Under the pieces are notes generated by a model. It was not told the origin of the DNA. It worked only from the letters and a program-made list of their open reading frames with translations, and ran no database searches. From Candidatus Thorarchaeota archaeon (lineage in GTDB: Archaea > Asgardarchaeota > Thorarchaeia > Thorarchaeales > Thorarchaeaceae): a stretch of DNA of 64,000 bases. The position numbers and the translations under genes were made by a program. This document shows positions 41,427 through 49,536 of this stretch, piece after piece (position 1 is the stretch's first letter; the number at the start of each line of letters is the position of its first letter). Location: the NCBI GenBank assembly GCA_029855935.1, contig JAGSHN010000027.1, forward strand, positions 121,348 to 185,347, given 5' to 3'.

Positions 41427-42653
41427 GTGACGAACCAGGATGCGGAGCGCAACGAGAAGCGGGTGTCATTTCGCCGTCTTGTGGACCTCCCGTCGACGAC
41501 TTTCGGGACCTTTGGACTCTATCGCTATCCTGCCAAGTTCATCCCCCACATCGTGGCCTATGTTGTGAAGCAATATGCCAGGCCGGGTGATTCCCTGTTC
41601 GACCCTTTTGCGGGTTACGGCACGGTAGGGACTGTGGCCCGTGTCTATGACCATCCATACGAGTTGTGGGACCTGTCGCCACTGCTTGAGGCCCTTCATC
41701 GCACGACACTGACGAGGCCGCGTCAGTTTGAGGTCCGGACTCTGGTCCGTCGGGTCGTGCAGTCGGACAACGAGTTCGTTCCAGACTGGAGTAACTTCCA
41801 GTTCTGGTTTCACGAGAGGTTCAGACCTCTACTCTGCAGAGCGTGGGGATATTATCATCAAGAAGCCAGCGAATACGAACGTAGTCTTCTAACAATTCCG
41901 CTGCTGAAGGTCAGTCGCGTGTTCTCTTACGATGACGAGGGGCGAATGAAGCTCTCTCGCTCGCCGCGTTCTCAACAACGAGTGATGAAATTGCTCCAAG
42001 GCGACTGGGAGGGAGAGTTCTCACTACTCCTTGAGAGGGAGATTCGAGTTCTGCTCAAGAGGCTCCGTGAGAGCTGGGAGCTGTCAGAGGCCTGTCCCCC
42101 GGGGGTGGCAAAGGGCGGGATTGACACTCTCACAGAGAGCCTGAAGACCGAACACGACATTCTCATCACATCGCCACCGTACCTCCAGAGTCAGGAGTAC
42201 ATCCGCTTCGCCAAGATGGACCTCTTCTGGCTCGGTCATAGCGAAGCGGAGGTGAAGAGACTGGCCTCACTGGAGCTACCCTATCGCAGGGTCGAGAAGG
42301 TAGACATTCACTCCCCCACATACTACGAGATCCGGGAGAGGCTCACCGAGCCTCGAATGCGCACCATATTTGACTCGTACTTCCACGGAGTGATTGGGTC
42401 GCTCAGCCGACTTGGTGAACAGATAACAAACAGAATGTGCGTCTTCGTCGGACGTGCCAGTATGAGAGGAATCCCGGTGCCAATAGACCGGATAGTCGCT
42501 GAACATATGTCCCACGATGGGTGGGAGCACGAGGTCACACTGGTCGACAGGATTGTCGCAAGAAGGATGTTCTCCTATCGCGTCAATCCCGCAACGGGTA
42601 GGACCGATCCCAGGACGCAGTCCGAGCGGCTTGTGGTCCTTAGGAGAAGATAG
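41427..42653 (+). CDS. DNA methyltransferase-like protein
   Basis: RYPAKFIPHIVAYVV...SLFDPFAGYGTVGTV (SAM motif I) and later ILITSPPYLQSQEYIRF (catalytic TSPPY). Confidence 0.8.
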   Translation: MTNQDAERNEKRVSFRRLVDLPSTTFGTFGLYRYPAKFIPHIVAYVVKQYARPGDSLFDPFAGYGTVGTVARVYDHPYELWDLSPLLEALHRTTLTRPRQFEVRTLVRRVVQSDNEFVPDWSNFQFWFHERFRPLLCRAWGYYHQEASEYERSLLTIPLLKVSRVFSYDDEGRMKLSRSPRSQQRVMKLLQGDWEGEFSLLLEREIRVLLKRLRESWELSEACPPGVAKGGIDTLTESLKTEHDILITSPPYLQSQEYIRFAKMDLFWLGHSEAEVKRLASLELPYRRVEKVDIHSPTYYEIRERLTEPRMRTIFDSYFHGVIGSLSRLGEQITNRMCVFVGRASMRGIPVPIDRIVAEHMSHDGWEHEVTLVDRIVARRMFSYRVNPATGRTDPRTQSERLVVLRRR

Positions 42654-42693
42654 TCGCTCGGGGAACGCTTTGTCCCTATGACATACGGCCCTA

Positions 42694-43725
42694 TCACACT
42701 CGTGCCATTGTGAGGGCCATTATTGCCTTCTGGACGTGGAGCCGGTTCTCAGCAATGTCGTAGACTATTGAGCGAGGTCCATCGACCACCTCGTCGGTGA
42801 CCTCTGACCCTCTGTCCACAGGACCACAATGGATGAAGAACGCGTCGTTCGTCTTTGCCATCCACTCCTTCGTAGTGATCCACTCGTCGTGCTTCATCGC
42901 CATCTCTATCTCGCGTTTCTTTGCGGTATCCACTCCGTGTCGTCTGGCGTAGTCGTAGAAATGGGGGCTCATCCAGTTTCTCGAGTACACGAAGTCGGCT
43001 CCATCATACGCCTCCTCCAAGTCGTGGACTATCTCAAAGCTCCCACCGGAGATGGCTGCGTTGTCCTCGCACCACTGAATGACCTCAGGGTCGAGGTCGT
43101 ATCCCTCCGGATAGGCCAGTGTCACGTTCATCCCCATCTGGGTATTGATCAGGATGCTCTCCTGTACCGAGCACCACGACCGGACAAGGCCTCCCTTCGC
43201 CCACACCTGGAGGAGCTTCTTTCCTCGGAGGTTTCTCCCCGCGTGCATCCGCATCCCCATCACGTCGGCTAGACCTTGACACGGATGGAATCTGTCGTGA
43301 GCCATACTTATCACGGGAACACTCGCGTAGTGGGCGTACTCTCTCAGAAGCTGATCACCCTGCCCGTACTCCTCAATGGCGGTCTCAAGTATCCTGATAC
43401 CAATACCACAGGCGTAGCGGCTCATCACGTTTGCTGCGTCCTGGACGGTCTCGCCCGCTGTCTTGGCAGACTTCAGACGCATTGACTTGGGCTCCAGAAA
43501 CTGTGCGTGACCACCAAGCTCGGTTGCGGCGCACTCGAAGGACTGACGTGTCCTCACGCTCGGGTTGTAGAAGAACATGAAGAACGTCCTGCGGTCAAGA
43601 CAGTTCCTGAGAGGATGATCGAACCGGTGTTCCTTGAACTCAAATGCAAGGTCGAGAACACGCTCGAGTTCGTCGACCTTCCACTCCTGTGTCGTGATCA
43701 GGTCGCGTCCGTACAGGCTGTTCAT
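42694..43725 (-). CDS. carbamoyltransferase, N-acetyl(succinyl)ornithine carbamoyltransferase-like
   Basis: FFYNPSVRTRQSFECAATELGGHAQFLEP, DRFHPCQGLADVM, ENRLHVQKAIMAL; closer by eye to AOTC/SOTC than to classical ArgF. Confidence 0.8.
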   Translation of the reverse strand: MNSLYGRDLITTQEWKVDELERVLDLAFEFKEHRFDHPLRNCLDRRTFFMFFYNPSVRTRQSFECAATELGGHAQFLEPKSMRLKSAKTAGETVQDAANVMSRYACGIGIRILETAIEEYGQGDQLLREYAHYASVPVISMAHDRFHPCQGLADVMGMRMHAGRNLRGKKLLQVWAKGGLVRSWCSVQESILINTQMGMNVTLAYPEGYDLDPEVIQWCEDNAAISGGSFEIVHDLEEAYDGADFVYSRNWMSPHFYDYARRHGVDTAKKREIEMAMKHDEWITTKEWMAKTNDAFFIHCGPVDRGSEVTDEVVDGPRSIVYDIAENRLHVQKAIMALTMARV

Positions 43726-43932
43726 CTCTCAATCACGGTGCTGTGAGAGAACGGCCGTGCTAATAGATGTGGCGTTGGACCGCTCCAGGCGTCGAATCGG
43801 GGACACAGTCCGGGAGTGTTCCTCTATTGGGTCTGGCCGTCTGTGGACCACAATATGAGATGACCAATCGTGACGGTATGAGAAACCTCATAACGCAGAT
43901 GACAGACTCAGCGCGCAGGAGAGTAGCGAGAG

Positions 43933-45117
43933 ATGCATCGTGAGATAACGCAAGGAGTCTACTACGTCGGTGTTGATGACACTCACACAGAGCTCTTCGA
44001 GGGACTATGGGCACTCCCCTTTGGGGTCTCGTACAACAGCTACCTCATCGTGGATGAGAAGATCGCCGTGGTCGAGACCGTGAAGGAGCCTTGGACAGAG
44101 GAGTGGCTCGACAACATCCGAGAGATCATCGACCCCTCGAAGATAGACTACATTGTTCTCAATCATATGGAGCCAGACCACACAGGCGCGCTGCCGCATA
44201 TAGCGAAGATTGCGCCCAACGCCACGATAGTGTACACTGAGCGCGCGTCAAAGTTCCAGAAGTCCTTCTACGATGTCACGCTCAAAGAGAGGATTGTAGA
44301 GGACCTTGAGGAACTGTCTCTGGGCTCTAAGACATTGAAGTTCGTTCACGCACCGTTCCTGCACTGGCCCGAGACAATGATGACCTATCTTGTCGAGGAC
44401 CAGATACTATTCAGCTGCGACGCCTTCGGGGCCTTCGGAGCACTCGGGGGCAGACTCTTCGACGACGAGGTCGATATGGCGCTGGTCGAGAAAGAGAGCA
44501 AGAGGTACGTCAGCACAATCATCACCAGCTACTTCAAGTTCGTCCAGAGGGGCATTCAGAAGGTGAAGGACCTCGGCATCGGGATAAAGATGGTGGCACC
44601 GTCTCACGGCCCCGTCTACCGAAAAGACCCGATGTGGGTGATCAACAAGTACGCTGAGTGGTCCTCGCCCGAGCTGGAGAAGTACTGTATCATCATCTAT
44701 GGGACGATGTACGGATTCAACCGCCGCGTGGCCATGAAGCTCAAGAGACAGCTGGAGGAGCGCGGGGTCAGAGTCATCATACATAATGTCTCCGTCTCTG
44801 AACCCAGCGAAGTGATCACCGATGCTGTGCGTGCTGGAGTGATAGTCCTCGGAACACCGACCTACGACGCATTTCCTTTCCCCCGTCTGTGGCATTTCGT
44901 AAATGAGATGCAGTGCAAGAGGCTCCAGAAGAGGCCTGTTGCCCTCTTCGGCACTTATGGTTGGGGTGGTGGCGGTGTCAAGAAGACCCGGGAGATGCTC
45001 ACAGAGATGAAGTTCGAGGTCCTCGAGCCAGTCATCCGGGTCAAGGGTCGTCCCACCGACGAAGAGGAGCGGCAGATTGGAGAGCTTGCTGACAGGATTG
45101 CTGAGGCGCTGAAATAG
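43933..45117 (+). CDS. flavodiiron protein (FprA/ROO-like)
   Basis: NHMEPDHTGALPHI metallo-beta-lactamase-type diiron motif and a C-terminal flavodoxin domain (IIYGTMYGFNRRVA...GTYGWGGGGVK). Confidence 0.95.
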   Translation: MHREITQGVYYVGVDDTHTELFEGLWALPFGVSYNSYLIVDEKIAVVETVKEPWTEEWLDNIREIIDPSKIDYIVLNHMEPDHTGALPHIAKIAPNATIVYTERASKFQKSFYDVTLKERIVEDLEELSLGSKTLKFVHAPFLHWPETMMTYLVEDQILFSCDAFGAFGALGGRLFDDEVDMALVEKESKRYVSTIITSYFKFVQRGIQKVKDLGIGIKMVAPSHGPVYRKDPMWVINKYAEWSSPELEKYCIIIYGTMYGFNRRVAMKLKRQLEERGVRVIIHNVSVSEPSEVITDAVRAGVIVLGTPTYDAFPFPRLWHFVNEMQCKRLQKRPVALFGTYGWGGGGVKKTREMLTEMKFEVLEPVIRVKGRPTDEEERQIGELADRIAEALK

Positions 45118-45223
45118 AGACAGGGTGCTCATCCCAACATTTTTCTTCGAGAGCGCTGAAGACGCAGAAGTCCGTAGGACAACTAGTCACTCTTGGAATG
45201 AGTGAGAGAAGGAGAGAAGAGAT

Positions 45224-45808
45224 ATGGATCTGAGAGGAACCGAGACAGAGAAGAATCTGCTGAAGTCCTTTGCAGGTGAGAGCCAGGCAAGAATGCGCTA
45301 CACATTCTGGGCCAGCGTTGCACGCAAAGAGGGGTACATGCAGATATCACAGGTCTTTCTCGAGACCGCCGACCAAGAGAAGGAACACGCAGAACGATTC
45401 TTCAAGTTCCTTGTCGAGGGCGGTGCCAGTCCCGAGGTGGAGATCACAGCTGCGTACCCGGCCGGACCGCTGGGTAGCACCCTTGAGAACCTGAGGGCCG
45501 CTGCAGCTGGCGAGTGGTACGAGCACTCCGAGATGTATCCCGGCTTTGCCGAGGTGGCCGAGAGAGAGGGATTCAAGACCATCGCCTTTGTGTGGCGAAA
45601 GATAGCGGAGGCGGAGAAGTGGCACCACGACAGATACAAGGTCCTCGCCGATAACCTCGAGCAGGGACGCACCTTCAAACGTGAGAAGAAGGTGAAGTGG
45701 CGCTGCATGAACTGTGGCTACATCCACGAGGGCGAGGAGCCGCCTGAGAGATGTCCCTCATGTGACCATCCCAAGGGCTACTTTATGATCCACACGGCAG
45801 AGTTCTGA
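45224..45808 (+). CDS. rubrerythrin
   Basis: [20 protein letters not shown]...[17 protein letters not shown] and C-terminal [10 protein letters not shown]...[11 protein letters not shown]. Confidence 0.97.
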   Translation: MDLRGTETEKNLLKSFAGESQARMRYTFWASVARKEGYMQISQVFLETADQEKEHAERFFKFLVEGGASPEVEITAAYPAGPLGSTLENLRAAAAGEWYEHSEMYPGFAEVAEREGFKTIAFVWRKIAEAEKWHHDRYKVLADNLEQGRTFKREKKVKWRCMNCGYIHEGEEPPERCPSCDHPKGYFMIHTAEF

Positions 45809-45929
45809 CACCTATAGCGACGAGGGAGAGCATACCCGCAGAGGACGCTCTCCCCACCGCTCTGTCACCGTGGGTAAACGCATAACTAGTCTCGCCCAGC
45901 GGAGTAGTGGCAGGAGCGTGGAAGGCACA

Positions 45930-46799
45930 ATGCCAAGAAAGGTCAAGATAGGTCTCGTACAGGCCCAATGGGAAGGAGATGTCCAGTCGGACGACCAGAT
46001 TCGACAGGGCATCGAACAGACGCTTGAGAAGCACGAACGATTCGTCAAGCAGGCAGCGGACCAGGGTGTGCAGATACTCTGTTTCCAGGAGCTGTTCTTT
46101 GGCCCCTATTTTGCGGCAGAGCAGGACAGAAGGTGGTTCAAGTACGCGGAACCAATACCCGGCCCAGTCACGAAGAGGTTTGCAGCTCTTGCTCGCAAAT
46201 ACCGCACGGTAGTAATACTGCCCATATTCGAGATCGAGGCCCCAGGTGTCTACTACAACACATCGGTCGTGATTGACACGGACGGCGAGATAGTTGGGAT
46301 ATACCGCAAGAGCCACATCCCCCATCAGCCTCCTGGCTACTGGGAAAAGTTCTATTTCAGACCGGGAAATCTTGGCTATCCTGTCTTCGAGACCGAGTAC
46401 GCACTCGTCGGAGTCTATACCTGCTATGACAGACATTTCCCCGAGGGGGCACGAATACTCGGTCTGAACGGAGCAGAGATTGTGTTCAATCCCTCAGCCA
46501 CCACAAGAGGCCACTCTGACCATCTCTGGACGCTGGAGCAGTCTGCTCACGCCGTTGCCAACGGATACTACGTGGCCGCCATAAACAGGATTGGTGACGA
46601 GCCGTGGGGTATCGGCTACTTCTACGGATCGTCGTACATCGTCAACCCGAAGGGAGAGATAGTAGTCCAAGGCCCCGATGACAGAGAGGAGCTTGTCGTG
46701 GCTGAGGTGGACCTTGACCTGATAAGAGAGGTCAAGGACTACTGGCCGTTCTTCAGGGACAGACGACCGGATACGTACGATCAGATTCTAGAGCCCTGA
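45930..46799 (+). CDS. nitrilase-superfamily hydrolase, N-carbamoylputrescine amidase-like
   Basis: ILCFQELFFGPYF (Glu), YRKSHIPHQPPGYWEKFYF (Lys), VGVYTCYDRHFPEGAR (Cys). Confidence 0.93.
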   Translation: MPRKVKIGLVQAQWEGDVQSDDQIRQGIEQTLEKHERFVKQAADQGVQILCFQELFFGPYFAAEQDRRWFKYAEPIPGPVTKRFAALARKYRTVVILPIFEIEAPGVYYNTSVVIDTDGEIVGIYRKSHIPHQPPGYWEKFYFRPGNLGYPVFETEYALVGVYTCYDRHFPEGARILGLNGAEIVFNPSATTRGHSDHLWTLEQSAHAVANGYYVAAINRIGDEPWGIGYFYGSSYIVNPKGEIVVQGPDDREELVVAEVDLDLIREVKDYWPFFRDRRPDTYDQILEP

Positions 46800-46859
46800 T
46801 GAGTCTATGCGGACTCGCCGAGCAGAACCGTTGAGAAACGTAAGGAGTGAGAGAGAAAG

Positions 46860-47042
46860 ATGAGCGATGAAAAGGAAAAAGTCTACAAGGTCTTTGTCGA
46901 GGCCGGAAAGCCCCTGCGACCAGGTGAGGCAGCGGAGCTTGCTGGTCTTGAGAAGACAAAGGTGTCCAAGATCATCAAGGAGCTGAAGAAGGAGGGCAGA
47001 ATACACTCGCCCAAACGCTGCTACTATGCCCCGAAGGAGTGA
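46860..47042 (+). CDS. 60-aa winged-helix/HTH protein
   Basis: MSDEKEKVYKVFVEAGKPLRPGEAAELAGLEKTKVSKIIKELKKEGRIHSPKRCYYAPKE. Confidence 0.8.
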   Translation: MSDEKEKVYKVFVEAGKPLRPGEAAELAGLEKTKVSKIIKELKKEGRIHSPKRCYYAPKE

Positions 47043-47085
47043 GCTCATAAGGTTCGGACGACCTAGACGGCACCCTTCCCAACGT

Positions 47086-47105
47086 GTATCGAGTCAACTC
47101 GATAC
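47086..47105. repeat. perfect inverted repeat (9+9, 2-nt spacer)
   Basis: GTATCGAGT-ca-ACTCGATAC. Confidence 0.8.
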
Positions 47106-47151
47106 GTGGGGTCAGCGGCCTATTAAGCTCCACGTGTGACATAGGGAGTTG

Positions 47152-47174
47152 ATCCAGTGGCAATGCCAGTGGAT
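47152..47174. repeat. imperfect inverted repeat (11+11, 1-nt spacer, one mismatched pair)
   Basis: ATCCAGTGGCA-a-TGCCAGTGGAT. Confidence 0.6.
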
Positions 47175-47221
47175 GCCTATTTTGCGTAGGAGGCTTGACT
47201 CCAACTATCCGCACGTGACAA

Positions 47222-47250
47222 TCACGCTCTCCTCTCACAAGAGAGCGTGA
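47222..47250 (+). repeat. perfect hairpin (10-bp stem, 9-nt loop) overlapping the GTG start of the 60-aa repeat ORF
   Basis: TCACGCTCTC-ctctcacaa-GAGAGCGTGA. Confidence 0.8.
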
Positions 47251-47429
47251 CAAAAATGACGGCAACGAACGTCTCATCCGACTTTCCGGACCTCCCGGAT
47301 CCTCTCCCTTGGGAGGCGATGCCAGAGACCCCAGAGCCAGTGACTCCGTGGGAGGCAATGCCTGATCTTCCAGACCCCCTCCCCTGGAAGGCAATGCCGG
47401 AGACCCCAGAGCCAGTGACTCCTTGGTGA
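47247..47429 (+). CDS. short internally repetitive acidic Pro/Trp-rich peptide
   Basis: 75-nt (25-codon) unit at 47289-47363 repeated, truncated, at 47364-47426; DLPDPLPWEAMPETPEPVTPWEAMP / DLPDPLPWKAMPETPEPVTPW*. Start may be the ATG at 47256. Confidence 0.55.
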   Translation: MTKMTATNVSSDFPDLPDPLPWEAMPETPEPVTPWEAMPDLPDPLPWKAMPETPEPVTPW

Positions 47430-47536
47430 GCGGATTCATAGGGTCGCAGGACGCAGAGGGCGCCCTCTGGCCCTATCCCCTCCCCTTTTTTTCTCAAAGT
47501 TGATTAGGCCGAAGCCCAATCGGGAATCGACCCCCC

Positions 47537-49528
47537 ATGGATACTGGCCTTGGCTCGCTGCCCGTTAGAGCATACGTTGAGCGGACACCATACGACGCCA
47601 GTCTCAAATGGACACTGAAGGGGCCAACAATCGATGTGCCCTATGGGCCTGATGATGACGTCTTCATCATCCTCAGGCACAAGGTGCTTCCTCAGAGCGA
47701 TGGCTCATCAAAAGCCGTCCCTATGAGGCATCCCGTGCGAGTTCTCCTGACTCCATTTCTGATGAAATGGAGGCCGTATGTCAAGAGACTCACTGGGCCT
47801 GACCTGATGTATCCTCCAAGTAGCGAGAACTGGGCCACCCGCATGGTGGGCGCATCCACAATGGGGCTATTCGTGCTCCAGCAGACTGTCGATGATGAGC
47901 GCCTGTGGCTCACTGTACTGGACAGGGAGGGGGCAGTACACGAGGCCCATCTGATTGAACCGTATGAGGCGCCAGTCCTGGAGATGGAGGACGACTGGCT
48001 CGTGCTGATGAAACGATGGGACGAGATTCACCATGGGGGAGCATTGAAGGCAATGGCTGACATCCGGAAGTTGCTTGACGGTCCCCCGCCATCTTGGCGT
48101 GACCTCGCCCTCATAACAAGAGGCGCCCCCGTTGAGTCAGTCGAGATTGGTGCATCTATGCGCGAGACATTGCAGAGACTTGTCCCCAGCGAGCTGGGAG
48201 CCCAGATACGGGAGGAGACAATGGCTGCCCTTGCTTGGGTCGTCCGAAGGGGCCAGGAGAGGGGAGACCCTGTCGAGGTATTTCACAAGATTGGTGTGAC
48301 CAAGTGGTTTAGAAGCCTTCTGTTCGTATTCCAGTGGTGCGCGGTCGAGGGTATCAATCCCCCACCAGTGTTGGGAATTCTTCACGATGCTGTACGTGAG
48401 GGTGGGCTCAGCCCGTGGCTGTCTCGATCCTTCTCCATAAAGAGCGCCGCTGAGCTGATTGCCTTCGACAGGATTAGGGCGTCTATTCCAGAACGAGCAG
48501 AGAGGGTCTCAAGATACTCAAGAAACCTCACTAGAAGAGAGGGGGTCAGCCTTGCCCTCCCGGTCACGAAGAAAGAGGCGGCATCATCGGTTGAGAGGAT
48601 GCAGGACAGACTCGCTCTGCTGGCAATGGGGTACCATGTCCGTGTGCTTCTCATACCCCAGTCCGTTGGTCTCGTCGGGATATTGTCCCTCTCTCCAGCA
48701 TTCAGATGGCCGCACGAGCACATGGCATGGTCAGCATTTCTCTCTGGAGAGATTCCCAGCCTGAGATTCATCCAATACATCCTCGTTCCGCCATCCGCGA
48801 TAGAGACGCTGAAACGCGAGCTGAGCAACTCGTTCGAGGTCGGATGGACTGGCTATGTGACGAACGAGGCGCTGATGTACAGGAGAACTGGGACGTGGGA
48901 GTTCCGCAAGTCGAGAATCCTCCGCGCCCTTGGGACCGAGAGAAGCAGAAAAGACCTCGTGCGGCTGATTGGGGGCGCCTCGTCCCGCACGGTTGTCCAC
49001 CTTGATGACGAAGAAGTGAAAGCACTGGATGTTGCATCCAACAACCTGTTCTTGGCCCTCACAGAACTTGAGGAGTTCCAGAGAGTCTACGGTTTCACGA
49101 GCGAGCACCTTGAGGAGATACTGGACCGACTCTATCAGAAGCGAGTGATCGATGTCAGCTATAGAAGCTCGCTTCACGGTCTGACATCTGTACTCCTCCA
49201 CGTGACGGGCGAGCCTGGTGTCGTCCGTTCTGCTGTTCTTGCTCTCATGCGCCACTCCACATCCGCGCTAGGTGCTCTGTCTGGTGATGAGAGAGAGGGC
49301 GTCGTCATCCTCAAGGCCCGGCCCGAGGAGGCCCCATACCTGCTGGGTGATCTTCCTCGCGAGGCCGAGAAACGCGGCATAAGGATTCGCGCAGCACGGG
49401 TGGCGGCATACCGAAGCTATCTGAACAGCATCCTGACGAGGATTCACAGGCCTGACGGTACTTGGAAGGACGACGTGTCAATGGTCGTCAGGCAGCGATA
49501 CAGGTTCAGGCTCAGACCCAAGTCGTAG
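47537..49528 (+). CDS. large hypothetical protein with C-terminal winged-helix-like region
   Basis: 663-aa ORF; C-terminal LALTELEEFQRVYGFTSEHLEEILDRLYQKRVIDVSYR resembles wHTH. Confidence 0.7.
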   Translation: MDTGLGSLPVRAYVERTPYDASLKWTLKGPTIDVPYGPDDDVFIILRHKVLPQSDGSSKAVPMRHPVRVLLTPFLMKWRPYVKRLTGPDLMYPPSSENWATRMVGASTMGLFVLQQTVDDERLWLTVLDREGAVHEAHLIEPYEAPVLEMEDDWLVLMKRWDEIHHGGALKAMADIRKLLDGPPPSWRDLALITRGAPVESVEIGASMRETLQRLVPSELGAQIREETMAALAWVVRRGQERGDPVEVFHKIGVTKWFRSLLFVFQWCAVEGINPPPVLGILHDAVREGGLSPWLSRSFSIKSAAELIAFDRIRASIPERAERVSRYSRNLTRREGVSLALPVTKKEAASSVERMQDRLALLAMGYHVRVLLIPQSVGLVGILSLSPAFRWPHEHMAWSAFLSGEIPSLRFIQYILVPPSAIETLKRELSNSFEVGWTGYVTNEALMYRRTGTWEFRKSRILRALGTERSRKDLVRLIGGASSRTVVHLDDEEVKALDVASNNLFLALTELEEFQRVYGFTSEHLEEILDRLYQKRVIDVSYRSSLHGLTSVLLHVTGEPGVVRSAVLALMRHSTSALGALSGDEREGVVILKARPEEAPYLLGDLPREAEKRGIRIRAARVAAYRSYLNSILTRIHRPDGTWKDDVSMVVRQRYRFRLRPKS

Positions 49529-49536
49529 CCCGCAAT

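Noticed and set aside
47520-47536. tRNA 3'-end-like sequence (AATCGGGAATCGACCCCCCATGG)
   Set aside because: No complementary acceptor stem upstream; probably just the leader of the 663-aa ORF.
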